This document shows, one piece after another, positions 1-13,171 of a DNA stretch of 64,000 nt. Position 1 is the first letter of the stretch. Every line of letters starts with the position of its first letter. Where the stretch lies: contig NC_054541.1 in NCBI RefSeq assembly GCF_017654505.1, positions 44,640,486 to 44,704,485 on the forward strand, in the 5' to 3' direction. The notes beneath the pieces were generated by a model. It saw only the letters and a list, made by a program, of their open reading frames with translations. It had not been told where the DNA came from and made no database searches. This DNA is from Polyodon spathula (taxonomy: Eukaryota > Chordata > Actinopteri > Acipenseriformes > Polyodontidae). A program made the translations under genes and the position numbers.

Positions 1-60
1 ACCACCTTTTGAATTGAAATAAATCTTTAACACCAGTTATAGCCGGTTAATACACTACAT
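1..60. repeat. Direct repeat A, copy 1 (cut by window edge)
   Basis: The first 60 bases resemble 1566-1627 in the same orientation. Both carry CCTTTTGAATTG followed by a stretch like CTTTAACAC-GGTTA and GGTTAATAC. By eye about three quarters of positions match. The copy may extend left of the window. The family is not recognised. Confidence 0.45.
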
Positions 61-1184
61 AACTAAATAAGTTTTGAGATCTTGAAACCAGGCCTCAAGG
101 TGGTATGGTTTCAGGGTTCTGAGCTGAAAAACAGCTACCCAGCCTCTAACCCCACGGTCTGATTCTTTTCTCTCAGTTTCTTGCAGCTGTCAGCCGGCAA
201 AACAGGTTCCTTTTGGTGTCTTTCGGAAGACGCTTTAAGCACATAAAGATTCATGGTCAATTTACATAAAGCTAATGATCAGCATACATTAAGAATGAGG
301 ACAGTTTTATGCAAAACACAAAAAAAGACTTAAGGGTTATTCATGTATATTAAGGTCCAGGCTGGAAACAAAGGGTGCAAATGTTATGAATGAACCACAG
401 CTGCTTAGTTTAGAGTTGCTTGAAATAGTGATGAATGAAGAGGAAATTATTTGAATAAACTGGATGATTCATAAAAGTTGTTTTGTTCTCATCTCTAACA
501 TCTGGAATTCTTAGCACAAATGGACAGTCAAATTATATGAGATAAATATTTAAAATAACCGTGGGTTAATAAAGTCTAGCATTGTTATAAATTTGAATAA
601 TACAGAAGTGTAACATGCTTTGTTTGCTTTTATAAAAATAAATGTAGGGCTTTTAAACAATGGGTTTCCATTCCGTTATGGAAGTTTGCTTTAGCTGTTA
701 AAAAAAAAATCATTCTTGAGGGCCTAAAGGAAGCTGGTTCACTGAATAAAGCAGTAATTATTATTTTTTTCTTTCTTCTATCTTGCCGCAGTTTGCAGTG
801 AAATATATCAGAAGGTAAAAAACAAAACAAAACATAATTAGTTAATTTGACATCAAAACACATTTAGACAGACCTGAAGAAATGTAGGCTTTTGTGCAAA
901 CAATGCTTTCACATTACCAGGTATCGGGGGAGGTTTAGGAATGTCGTCTATATCAGCCTTTGTGGAATTTAAACCACCATAAATGATTACATTTATTTTA
1001 ATTGTGTGCAAGTTCAATCTAATATTTTTTTATGGGGGGGGGGGGGCGACTGAACTGTGGATTTTTTGATCCTCAGCCCCTATTTTTATGTTTTCAGTCC
1101 TGTTCCTTGAGAATGCTTTCCTGTCCCCTTGTCTTGTTATGATATTTGCAATCATTTGGTTTGGTTATTATTGCAGTTATTGTG
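61..1184. other. AT-rich intergenic DNA, no gene seen
   Basis: No coding region with recognisable similarity and no RNA gene is seen here. The only notable low-complexity feature is a 13-base G run at about 1034-1046. Confidence 0.5.
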
Positions 1185-1277
1185 TTAACCCTTTGCTGCC
1201 CAAGGTGTGTTCCCATACCTATTTAATGTATATTTTGTCAATGTCAAATATATTGGACACTGGGCAGCACGGGTTAA
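1185..1277. mobile_element. Very short piggyBac-like MITE with TTAA target duplication
   Basis: An 85-bp unit (1189-1273) begins with CCC and ends with GGG. It is bounded on both sides by TTAA (1185-1188 and 1274-1277). The termini are inverted repeats: CCCTTTGCTGCCCA on the left against the reverse complement CCCGTGCTGCCCA on the right, one gap and one mismatch. TTAA target duplications with CCC/GGG ends are the hallmark of piggyBac transposons. The unit is far too short to code for a transposase, so it would be non-autonomous. A chance hairpin is the alternative. Confidence 0.5.
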
Positions 1278-1565
1278 GGTGCTTTCACCTGAGCTGCTCT
1301 TTAGTTCCAGTTGTAACACAGGCTCGATCAGTCAGAGTGTTTTTATAAAAGTAGAATCCGGCGCCCACGCAGACGTATCAATAATTAATAATGAAAAAAA
1401 CAATATTTCATTGCAAATAAAACCATTCAAAATGATTGCTGACAAAATAAAAAAAAGGTCAACATATTCAGAGTCTTTGGCAAACTTTTGCTAAAAAATG
1501 ATAACTGTGTACTACATAGTGATTGAGAGCAGCGAATGGTACTTAAGCTAATGAAAGGTTGGAAA

Positions 1566-1627
1566 ACACCTTTTGAATTGCATTGAACCTTTAACACTGG
1601 TTACATCTGGTTAATACGCTCATAAAT
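1566..1627. repeat. Direct repeat A, copy 2
   Basis: This is the second copy of the repeat at the left edge of the window, same orientation, about 1.5 kb away. It starts ACACCTTTTGAATTG and continues through a GGTTAATACGCTCATAAA segment. The two could be members of one dispersed family, or ends of one element whose left part lies outside the window. Confidence 0.4.
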
Positions 1628-4600
1628 GATACATTTTTAGGTATACAGAGTTTATGAGATGACATGATTAGAACATCTTAAAATAGATTGATGAAGTTGA
1701 ATCATCACTAGCTGTTTCTTAATTGTTCACCGTTTTGCTATCATACAGTGTTGAGAAAGCTCAGCTTCCCCAATAGAGTGTATGTGTGGAAATCATATTG
1801 GCAAACCTTAAACAGCCCTCATCTGCAGTTTACCATGATTGAATACTGTAAGTGAGGAATGCAGCTTGTATACAGAACCATACACACCTTGTATTCTTGA
1901 GCCATTCTTCATGTCCATTTGTACGTTAACTATTGTGCAGTACTGTGCTATATAGCAAGTCATTAAAAAAATGTTACTGTCTAAAATGTATGGTGCTTTC
2001 TTGTGAGTTTATTGAAAAGATGTATAGTAGGTGTTAAGAACACCATTTGCCTAACACATTTTATAAGTCTTGTGAAGTACATCACCGTTGTCTCTCATTT
2101 GGCCAACAAGTTGCCCAAAGGTTGAAAACCAGCATAACAATTGCATTTGCTGTAATAATAGTTAACGTACAATAGTAATAATGAGCAAAGAAAACATCTG
2201 AGTGGGTGAATTGCCTGAAGAAAGAAAATAAAAAAGAGCTTATTTAAGTGTTGAATGTGGTTGTTTATCTTTCAAGCCATGTGTGTGGCATATGTCAAGA
2301 TAAACTCCACACTGTTATTGTATGAAATAGAAGCATTTTAAAGAAAATATTTGTATAGTTCAACTATTAACCTCTGTCTTCTTGCTGTTTTAGTACTTTT
2401 GGCATCATGCTACAGTAGCAGCTGGCAAAGATGAAGCTGCAAGCACTTATTTGAAATACCCAAAGTGTATTTTTAATAAAAATGAAAAAATACATATTTA
2501 GTAGTTTGTCGCAACCTGAGTGAATGAGAAATGGATGTATTAAATTGAGCCCATTGGACTAGACAATAGACAACCCAGGTTTAGTTTTGTAAAATTACTC
2601 ACAGTAAACCAAAGGGTTGCTGCAATTGCGGAGATAGGGCTGGCAACAAGGAAAGGTAGGCAACCCGGTTATAATTGATTTATTTATTTGAAACATGACA
2701 TGCCAGCTGTCGTAAGTGGTTCACCTGAGCATGGTTCAAATCCCATTGATCTTTGCATTGTTGTGGGTTGGGGAGCAAAATTAGCTGGAGGTATTTCATC
2801 TAATTTAGCTTCAGCTAAACCAGACTAAGTGCTAGCAAGGCTGGGCCTCTCTTCCTGGGTTCAGCAGCTTGGCAAAAAGAAACGATTAGCTTGAAAGCGT
2901 GAACAGGTAGCTGCCGTGATCATGAAGTGAGCGACAGTGGTGAAGCCTTATAACAGAAAGCACATTCATAAAGACTTTCTGTTGAAACATTTGTCTAAAT
3001 GTTTTATTACCATTTATCTGCAAGATGCTTTCACATTCTTTAAGCAAGCCCTAGCTCGAGAGCCGGATGGGTTACACAAGCACCAGATTCCAGCTATATT
3101 ACTCAGATTATTTTCTTGTCTTTTGAAGGTCTTGTAGTAAACAACTTTTCAATTCCTTGGAGTTTTAAATCTACTCCCCCCCCTCCAATTCCATGCAGTG
3201 CCTTAAGGCCTTGTTTTTAGTTCCTTTTCTGGGAGGTCCTTCATCCTAGCAAACCGTGTAGATGAGCTTAGCTCTTCTTTTTGGTCCATCATCGTATCTC
3301 ACTACAACAGGCTCTTTGTGGTGATGAGGAGTTTGGTCTCGGTCCAGGCATGGAAGTGCAGCTGTTCACAGCTGATGGAGGCATCAGAGTCAGGTCCATT
3401 TTGCAACCAGTACAGGGGAAGCACAGGGTTATATAAAGTGTTGCTGTTGATGAAATTTAAGTTTGACTTATGGCTATCATATTGAGGTCATGTGACCTTT
3501 TTGAAATTACAGCTGTACAGAGGCAGTACACTTTGTATTATTTTCTTAAGGTTTGGTACACAGAATGTATTCTTCCAATTGCTTTATATATCTAGAATCA
3601 TTGTGCTACCATTCATTTAAGTGTTTACATTTCTTTGTTTCTGGTATGGGTGTACTAGGATAAGTGTGCCAAAAGGTATATTCATCTGGGGGTTACTAGG
3701 GGGGTCAAATCTGCCATCAAAATACATTCTTTGCATATGGCTACTATGATAACTTGCACTAACTTGCATCTCTGTTATGTAAAAGATATTCAGTGTTCTA
3801 CCTGGACGCTAACACAGTATTAATCCCATAGTCCCATCTTGTTGCACATAATATATCACATAAAATTCATTCTGACAAAACATACAAAGACCTATGCTGT
3901 AATAATGAGAATGACTGGGAAGATTGGCGGGAAGTTTTTTGTATGATTTTCCATTGCATTGTGCAACTTGGGCCCCAGCAGACAAAAGTACTAACTCTCA
4001 CCCTGTATATTGTGTCTTTCAATATAGATGTGTGCTGGAGGCCATAGAAAAGTCTTTGTTTTTTGTTTGTCAAAGGATTGTGATATTTCAAGTGGGTAAA
4101 CTCCAACTGATGGAAATCCATGGTAGTTTGTGCATTGGGAGTTGGGACCTTGGCTCTTTCTCATCACAATAAGTGCCCTTGATAAATGACAGAAATCCAG
4201 TGGAATTCAGAATGCATGCATGACTGGGAAACTGGAAATACGGCAAAATAAAATGTAATGTTAAAAATGTACAATGTTATATTCAAATATACAATGAGTG
4301 GAACAGAACTAGAAAAAAACTTGCATGAGGAGGCACTTAAAAATACAATGCTCAAAAGTGTAGAGTACAAATCAAGTGAGGTTTGGAAGAGTTTTGTGTT
4401 ATGCAGTGCTGAGGCTGCATGCATAATACTACATGTTGGGGTCTTCGTTTTTGGTTTGTACTGGTTTTCACCAATACATTCCCACATTTAAAAAAAAAAT
4501 TGTCCTTACTGGTTTTTACTGATTTTCTCCCAACTTTGACCTTGCCTAGTCTTGGTCCCCCAGATGCACTACAACTTGAAAATGCAGGTGGTGCAATTAA

Positions 4601-7600
4601 TTGTACTGTAAACCAGTGGGAGGTCACGTTCCATGCAATGTGCTTGAGTCTTGCCAGGTTTGCTCGGGCACTGCAGGTTTAAGTTAACCAGTTTCCACCA
4701 TTTACCACCCATGGGCAGTTTGTATTTGACAGAAATCTCTTTATTTAGTGACTGACTGTAAGCATGTTGTGACTGTGAGTAAGTCATCATTTCCACACCT
4801 TAACATGGTTGTATGATTCTTTCCTTTTGTTTTTAGTGAGCAAATTTAAGTTATGTTGTTGTTTGGTGTTTGTTTAAAAATGTCCTGCACTTAAAGTTTG
4901 TTTTAGCCCTATTTACCAATACATTTTGCAAAGTTTTGAACAGGGTTGAACATATTATTAGCACAACAGCACTCCAGATAAGGTTTTGGGTCACTGAGTA
5001 ATTTACTCTCCAATTTAAACACTGTGTAAACTGTATTTTAGGTGAGTAAAATACAACATTACCTTGAAGTCTCAAGTACTTTCAATAAATTCTGTACACA
5101 CTTTAATGCTAACTTATGCGGTATGCATTAACTACAGCTTTACATTTTAACTGTACTGTAGTGTTAATTTGAACTGTTGGTCAAAAACATGGGCTTATTT
5201 AGTCCCACCTTAATAATATTAGTAATATTATAATCCGAGAAGTTGCTACTCTTGATGAACCCTAACTACTTTAAATTCTGTTCTCTGCATTAGACTCTAG
5301 CATAGAGCAACCATACTCATCCTCGGACAAAAACGTATTGTAATTGATTGAGGGAGCTGAATCTATTTTAATGGTTTGGCATAGAGATACATTCTTTAAA
5401 TCCAATAATTTAGCTGTGTATATCACTCCACTCAGGTGGTTGTTGTAAACATTGGGTTTTTTTTGTTGTTTGTTTTATTCACTGTGCTAAATATGTTAGT
5501 TTGTCAGAACAATTGTTTTAAACTGAAGGTAAAAGATTTGCAACAACAAGCAGCATATTTTAAGCTAAATCAAAAGGTTAGTCCCCCAGAACAGCAGTTT
5601 ACAGATAAAAGTACATGCTGGTAAAACTGGTAAAATTGAACTCAGCCGCATTTTGGGTTGTTGCTAACAGTGTGGCACAATCACCTATTCCCTTAGTGCC
5701 ATAACTGAAGGATTGAGTTCAATTGAGTATAATTATTTTTATCAATACAACGTGTCCGTGTAATAGTTGAAGACAAGCGCAGCTGTTTGTGATTGCATGT
5801 ACTGTGTGTGTTTGGATCCCTCCTTCTACAGAAGAGACCAGGGGAAAAGTTAATACTAGGGGCTGTTAATTAGAAAATCCAAAGCCTTATTTTACCATGC
5901 TGCTGAGCCCCCCTCATCTCCATCCTTGACTAATCATTGAGAGGCATGAGAACTTGACCTGCAGCGACTACTCCTTTGACAAGGACAGAAGCATGTGGCT
6001 CTGTTCACTCATCTTTAGCCTGGCCCAATATTTCTCTTCTTGTGCCATGTCATCACCTACTCCCACAGAACAAAGGAGACAGGAGACAGCAATAACAGAG
6101 AAAGGAATGTAATGTGTCGCTCCACCTTTTTAAAGCACTCCTGGCAGAGTGAAGCATTTATAAAAGCCCTTGTTGCCCCTTTTCTGACCACCTCAGAGTG
6201 CATACACAACAACCACGTGCTTGACAATACAGCCCCTGTAACAGTGTTTCAGAGAGCAAACAGATGCATTGTCAAAGAAGCAGACATACATTCCTGCAGA
6301 AATCATTCATATTGTGGTACTGAATGAGAGCTGTGTTATCCATTCTTCGTTATATTGTATTCCACTTTCACTAAGGTAGAATGCGGTGCCATTTAATATT
6401 CCTTTGAAAAGAAAACATCAAAGCTGCTGTTAAAACTTAAATAATCTTGTTAATGTGTATAGCCAGTGTTTCACCTGAATAGTTGCACATTCCTTTCCTC
6501 AAACAAAAGGGCACTACAAATGGGTTAACTGAAAATACATATAACCACAGGGCTTGCTTTTTATAAATAAATAAATGCAGCATTTCGAGAAATGACCTAT
6601 GAGGGGTTTTGTTCTATTGAGTGAATAATGACTAAAGCATTGTTTTGATCTTAAAGCATCACCGCTCTGCACGTTGGTTACCTACATTTCATTTTCTTTG
6701 CATATTTTTCTGTTGTTGAATGCTTGCATGTTTAAGGATAGTAGCATGAGCACACAATCTGCCTTTGTTTTAAGTTGTTAAAGTTATTCTAGAAAAAAGG
6801 GAAAACTGTTTGTGTATTTTCTTATTTTTTCTAATCTTGTTTTATGTGTACAAAACTGCTCGAAGATTGATACTTTTAAAATGCGCACCCAAAAAGTCAG
6901 CAGCTTCGTCAGCCAAGGCCAAGTTCAATCAACGGGCAAACAATATATAAAAACTTTGTATTTAAGCTTTGTATTTAAGCTGTAACGTCAGTGTCTACAG
7001 TCAACTCTGCTTACAAAATAGCCCTGGGAATTGCATGGAGATAAGTTCTTAAATATCTTAAAAGGAACTGAAAAAAACTGATCTGTTTATACATTTCCAG
7101 TATTCCGTATTGATGGCTTACTTTTGTCATACAGTTCCTTCCTATTTTTTGTGTCTCTCCCTTTGTTTAAAAATAAATATGCATTGTCGATTTTACATCT
7201 CATTGAGACTTCTTCAGCCTTTTGTTGTACAGAAATACTCTTAACCCTGTCACACTACAGCTCCAAGGTGTATTGAGCCTTGCCTCACATTTTAAATTGA
7301 GCACTCCTCAATAGAAGGATTTGTGGTATAGCTGTCAGATGTAAAGGCTGCATTATAACCTGTTTTGTATATAGCTTTAGGCCATGTTGGCTGGTTCTTT
7401 AAGTATCTTAAGTTTAAAAGATGGGCATGTTACAAAAAACATACTAGTCATGAGGTAAAGTTAGGATGGTAGAAGTTTGTTTCAAAATATTATATTTAAT
7501 TTAAAATTTGAATCCAGCTTTCACACAAGCCAACAGCATAGCCACATATTACTGATTTGATTAACATGTTATTGTTTTTTTTTTTCCTTTCAAATACCTG

Positions 7601-8399
7601 TAATTCGTAAATTACTGAAGAGTTAAATGTCAGATAATGCAAGGATGCTCACCCGTAATGTTGAAAGTTTGGTCACTGCATAAGATTTCAGCAACATTCT
7701 TTGTACTTATTCAACTGTCGGAATTCTAGATCCTAAAGCACTAATCATTAGATTTTATCTTTAGGGTGAATACATGGGAAACCATTACAGTATGTTTTAA
7801 GTTTGATTAAATGACAATAGATTTGGTGTTGAATTTTCTGTCTTTACTAACAAATAACATTGAAGTCGTTTTGTTTTATTAATTTTTATATAGTTGGGGT
7901 AATCTAAATGCAAGTGTTCTCCTCCAAGACTGCTTTGTTTAAAGATGTGCCTCTTGCTCTCAGGCTAAATTTAAGGGTAATGCAAAGTGTTCTAAAATTG
8001 TACAATCCCCAAGGTGAAAATAAATGGTGATGTCATATCTGTATAACTTTCTTTCTTTCTTTCAGAGCTACCTTATTATGAACTAATTAAGTAACTTCGG
8101 TACCGCTCAACAGTGTCTATGTACATTGCAATACTTTATTGAGCATTGTAACAAAAGCTCAATAAATCTGTCCCACATGCTCATTACCAGCAGAATGGAA
8201 CTATAATTTACATCCAATAGTGCAGCTGAAAGTAGCAAGCTGCACATTAAAATAATATGCTGAGGGTTTATACACAATGGCAATGAGCACATGCCTCATT
8301 TGTAAAATTGGTTGTTAATATACTAAAAAAAAAAAAAAAACTTTCCAAGAATATTTGAACTATACATTTCATTTTTAGAAATAGATAATATGTGCAATA
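1628..8399. other. Intergenic DNA with no supported gene
   Basis: AT-rich DNA with no coding region I can identify on either strand. A perfect RNA polymerase III B-box-like string (GGTTCAAATCC) lies near 2734-2744, with an A-box-like string just upstream at an abnormally short distance. This may be an old tRNA-derived SINE relic but is too weak to call. The stretch 5830-6330 is less AT-rich than its surroundings and holds homeobox-like TTAATTA and SOX-like AACAAAGG strings. It could be a conserved non-coding element, but only an alignment could show that. A 16-base A run ends near 8340. Confidence 0.4.
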
Positions 8400-8835
8400 T
8401 AGCCTGGAGGTCACCGGTTCGAGTCCAGGCTAGTCCACTGCCGACTGTGGACAGGAGCTCCCAGGGCGCGGCGCACAATTAGCCGAGTGCTGCCCGGGGG
8501 GGGTAGGTTGGCCAGGGTATCCTCGTCGCACCACGCACCCTTGTAGACTGGCACGGCGCCTGCAGGCTTTCCTATAAGCTGCCCAGAGCTGCGTTGTCCT
8601 CTGACGCTGTAGCTCTGTGTTGGCTGCATGGTGAGCCTGCAGAGTGAAAAGAAGCGGTCGTCTGACGGCACACGCTTCGGAGGGCAGCAAATGTTCGTCT
8701 TTGATACTCCCAAGTCAATGCAGGAGAGGTAACGGTGAGCTGAGCCTAAAAAAACACAATTGGACATTGAAATTGGGAGAAAAACAGGGTAAATTCAATT
8801 GCTGGTATACTAAATTAAAAAATTTAAAAAAAGAA
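8400..8835 (+). mobile_element. tRNA-derived SINE, plus strand, 5'-truncated
   Basis: A GC-rich block stands out from AT-rich flanks. Near its start is a perfect pol III B box (GGTTCGAGTCC, 8416-8426). The A box that should lie about 40 bp upstream is missing, so the tRNA-like head is truncated. A roughly 300-bp body follows, then a 3' tail of A-rich DNA containing AATTGGACATTGAAATTGGG and a second A-rich run. The body is shared in inverted orientation by the copy at 41335-41605, and the tail by the SINE at 35650-36085. The short open frames inside read through in antisense and are not genes. Confidence 0.75.
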
Positions 8836-10248
8836 TTAGGTGGCATAGCTGCATTGTCTACACAGACATTTCATAAATAAAGCTCATAGGCCTAGATAAA
8901 TGACTAGTTCTGAACAGGCTGACAAGGATGTATCTGTAGTTCTGTACAAACATGAAGCAGTTTTTACAGACTGGTCTGGCAAATGCATTTCAAAAGTAAT
9001 GTTATATATTACTATAGATGAAATAGAGCACCAGTAGGTTACCGTGTCACACTCGATGTATGACTTACTGTATCTCTGCCACACATGCTGTGTTGAAATG
9101 TATTGCCACTTAAAATTGTGTGACATGGAAACAGGCTGTGACATTCTTGTATATGGCTTCTTGCGAGGGGGGGGCTGATTGTGAAATGAACTGGTGACAA
9201 GACATGCTCGTTTCAACATAACTCAATTGCAGCGAGTAAACGCAGGCTACAGGCTACATATATATTGAGGGTCAGCTGATGCTTTAGTCTTTGGCTTTAT
9301 ATATGGATTGATTGATGTTAAGAAAATCATAATATGTAATGTATGTGTTAGAATAGAATAATACATAATAGGGAAGAAACTAAAGTCCATATGTAAATAA
9401 AGTGAACGAACCTTCACATGTAAATTAGGTTCACATATATATGGTGAAAATTAAATGAAAATACCGAGATAAGGAGGAAACATTATGCTACATAGACATA
9501 GTGCCCATTATGTTTAAATCTATACAGCATCTAATTTAAAAATAAAATAAATAAAAAAATCTTAAATTAGGCATTATCTTACTGGCAATGTGTCCTTCCA
9601 ATGTAGAACTTTTTTTTTTTTTTTTTTTTTTTTAACGATGACGACACCCACAGGGATGACTGTTATGTGGATTAAATTAGGGTAAACTAACCTACACAAA
9701 TCTGAAATGGGTGGGCACTGAAAAATAGTCTTGGAAAACAAAACAACCACAGAGATGAAGTTATTACTTAGTACTGTCCAAAACGGCAAGACATCTTGGA
9801 GCACATAACTGAAACAAGAAGCAAGAGATACAATTAATGAATGAGCACAGTTAATAAAGTTGAAAGACTGCACTCTAGAAACTTTGAATGACAACCCACG
9901 TGGTAACATAGCACATTATAAGTGTGGTGTTGTTATGAGTTGCAGCTCTAGAAAAATCGAACCAGGTTTCATTATGGAAAACTTTTTTGGGGGTAGGTAC
10001 AGTGGTGAGTAAAACAGTCAGTTTCAAAGTGTTGTTTATTGTTTTCAAGCTTCAAGTAAGTTTATTATTGTGAATTTTATTTTACATTTGTTATAAATTG
10101 TATTGTTTTTTGCTACTAACAAAAAACGAGATAAATACGGACACTTTATTACAGAAATGAATTGTACAAAGTAGGTTAACATGTTTCATCCAACATAAAC
10201 CAGTTATCATTAAAGCCTGTTAAAATAAATTTACAAAATTACATGCAA

Positions 10249-10340
<92 letters not shown>

Positions 10341-11780
10341 GGACTTTGTGGATTTTATCATATATATTTAATAGTATCTTAGGAAACACAGTATAATTCA
10401 AAAGATAATAAAATTGTTAATCTCTGGTTTGATAGCTTTTTTGTGTGTTTTTCTTTTATGAAAAAAAAATTAAAAACCCAGAGAACTCTATTACCAGTAA
10501 ACTTTGCTGTAAATGCACCTGACGATCATTAGAGATCAAGGGGCCTTTACGGATAAAGGGGATAATGATGGATTTAAAAATGTCATCATAATAATTGAAT
10601 CTCAGGCTTAATACTATGCCAGTTTATTATTTTAGAAACAAGCTTTGTTGTGGCACTGCAGATCAAGTGCAGATTTTCCACTTTATCTCACTAAATTTTC
10701 TTAGACTCTTTAAGGCAACCAAATGTTTTTTCTAGTTTTTTTCTCAGTCTGTTTGTTAAGATATAGTATGTTTTTGCAACAAACTGAGTGAATGTGGATC
10801 AATACTTTTTTTTTTTTTTTTAATTGGATTGAATTAACATAGAAATTGACTCTCTTTCCCAGCTAGAAAGCCAATTTAACTACACATTATATACTGTATT
10901 ATTTGGTTTGGGTGAAAACAACTTACAGTAGCCTGCCTGAACCAAGAGCAATATGTCTAAGACCAGACAAAAGAACAAGATTGTACTGGAATGGGGATTA
11001 ACACACAGAAAACTGATGTAGAACAAAGCAATAGGCTTTATAGGTGGAGTTTGTCTGGTGCTAATGGGACAAGTAGAAGCTAACATCAGTGCCCCTCTCC
11101 CCAAATATAAAAATAAATTGACATTATTGGAAATCAGTATTTATTTGTAGTATTATATGGTGAACAGAATCACAGAGTCATATTGTAAAATATATATTTC
11201 TATATTAGCCAGTGTTGTTTCTGTGGTAATATTGTTTTAAGTGCAATAAATAAACAGATATTATTTATTCATACATTAGATGGATCACCTCTTATAGTGA
11301 CCATTTTGGTGATGGCAGCTATTGATTTTGTAAGGTATATTTCAAATATGAAATCACCTGTATCTGAAGACCACTTATATTCAAACCAAGAACCAATTCA
11401 GTTAACTTTTACTACTGTAGATTTATGCAGTATCAAAGAGGAAAAGGAGCAATATTTATTTGAATTTGATTAACACAGCATCAACAGTGAATACAAAAAT
11501 ATATATATACTGGCATTTGCATTTTCTCGAAATCTTGTTTCCCTTACTAAACTGAATTGAAGGTTCTCATTCACTAAACAGCGGTAACGTGTTTTGCACG
11601 CAGTAAGCCCCTTTACTGTGTGCTGGGTACACCTGCTGTATTCACTAACCAGTGGTAGGCACCTAGCACATGGAAAAAGGCATGTGGAAAAGTACTGCAT
11701 TCGAATCATTGAAATATAATGAGTAATGTTAATGGGTGGAAATGTATGCAAATTGCATCACAGAATACCGCAAGGGAGGT
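8836..11780. other. Intergenic DNA with simple repeats
   Basis: No gene or recognised element. It contains a T run of about 24 bases near 9609-9632 and the compound microsatellite listed separately at 10251-10336. The rest is AT-rich unique-looking sequence. Confidence 0.45.
10251..10336. repeat. Compound (GT)n-(TA)n microsatellite
   Basis: About 22 GT units (10251-10294) run directly into about 21 TA units (10295-10336), with no interruptions seen. Confidence 0.95.
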
Positions 11781-12290
11781 TGTGGCGGGGTATCCCCGCC
11801 CCTATGTGTATTTTTTGTTTTATGTAGTATGTTATTGTTTATATGTATGTATGTAGTGGTGCATACAATGTGGGTTAAGTAGCATGGCTGATTTAAAATG
11901 CATATTTGTATTTAAGCACAAGGATTTCACAAGCACTTCACGTGCAGAGTCGAGTGTGTATTTATATGTGGGCATGGGGATTGCACAATTAGTTCACGTG
12001 CAGACTGTTTGAGTTGGACGCTTATGGTACTCCATTAGCGCTGACCAATGAAGAAAAAGTGGGAGGAAAAGCTGCTTGCAACTGGAGCAGCTGCCATTCC
12101 GTTAATGAAACGATTGCCCTAGGGGTTGCCTTTGCTGTGATCTTTCTAAAGAAAATGTGGCTCTTTACTGCAGCAGCACCATTTGTTGATGCATTATTTA
12201 GAAATATTTACATTAATTTAACAATTTTTGCAAATGTGATTGTAGTGTTTCATTATATTAATAAACCCTAATTATTTTTTCTAATACATA
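11781..12290 (+). mobile_element. LTR-like dispersed repeat (possible solo LTR)
   Basis: The block begins TGTGGCGGGG, followed by a short GC palindrome. It carries two degenerate tandem units of about 50 bp (11908-11950 and 11958-12006), each ending TTCACGTGCAG with a CACGTG E-box. It ends near an AATAAA polyadenylation-like signal at about 12261. A TG start, promoter-like motifs and a poly(A) signal without coding sequence are what a solo LTR would show. I cannot define the right end or a target-site duplication, so this is a tentative call. Confidence 0.3.
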
Positions 12291-12943
12291 AAAACGTGTT
12301 TGAAATGTTTCTTCTTAAATACGTAGTACTACATCTCATGCTTCATCATTTCTGGATAGTTTAGTTTGCAGTGTTTTTTTCAGCACATTGGTTAACCTCA
12401 TCGCAAGGTCTGAAAAACTTTTTTTGCCATAGAAACAGCTGGATATAAACCGCCTTTTGGGAGTAATCAAGAAATAAAAATGAGATTCTTCATACACCCC
12501 ATATGACCTCTATAACAGTTTAGGGCAAATAACGTACTAAATGGATTAACAAGGTTGTGACGGTAATAATCAAAGTTGTAAAAGATATGAAAGTTGCTGA
12601 CAGAGCAACCAGGCATCTGAAAGCAAAATGTTGTTTGCAGAAGTCAACACTCGCTGACTGTCCTATTGTTCTGAGTCCCAGTGGTTGTGCTGTAAATGAA
12701 CCTGGTGCCAATCAGCTGTAAGTAATTATAAACCGCTTTCATGTGAACATCAGCTGTTTTTTAATAATTTTCAAATGGTATTTTTTGTTGCTATCCATTA
12801 AATTGCAAGAAGCTAAAAGATTACAATTTAATATTAAAAAAAAAACTGGCATACTGCCTGCCAAAATGCCTACTCTGTGTGGTCCATGCTTAATACTGGC
12901 AACCATAGAACCACCTTTACTCTGCTGTATACATACTTTATAT

Positions 12944-13060
12944 CAGGGGTAGTCAGCATGTGGGCCGCGGTCGAAATCCTGACCAGGAGTACATTTTGAA
13001 CAGACCTCCAAGGTATATGCCAATTTATTACCCAAGAGCTACACATGTCAAGCTTTGTTC
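12944..13060 (+). mobile_element. Possible hAT-like transposon terminus
   Basis: The sequence starts CAGGGGTAGTCAGCATGTGG and continues with GCCGCGG, which resembles terminal inverted repeats of hAT elements (CAGGGGT start). No matching inverted end was found nearby, so at best this is one end of a fragment. Confidence 0.25.
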
Positions 13061-13098
13061 ATTACTGCAATGACAGTCGAAAAGAGTTTGGCCAAAAA

Positions 13099-13099
<1 letters not shown>

Positions 13100-13147
<48 letters not shown>

Positions 13148-13171
13148 GATAATATTATATATATATATATT
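13100..13171. repeat. (AT)n tract, interrupted
   Basis: About 22 AT units from 13100, then a short ATTATGATAAT interruption and a second AT run to about 13171. Confidence 0.9.

Noticed and set aside
2690..2745. tRNA gene near the B-box-like string at 2734
   Set aside because: The A-box-like string is only about 18 bases away and no cloverleaf can be drawn; at most a SINE relic.
8411..8767. Open frames antisense to the 8.4-kb SINE, with a similar frame at 41343-41618
   Set aside because: The two peptides resemble each other only because the same SINE body lies beneath both. SINEs do not code for protein.
12014..12271. Small open frame inside the LTR-like block
   Set aside because: No known domain; it lies in a dispersed-repeat candidate and ends at the poly(A)-like signal.
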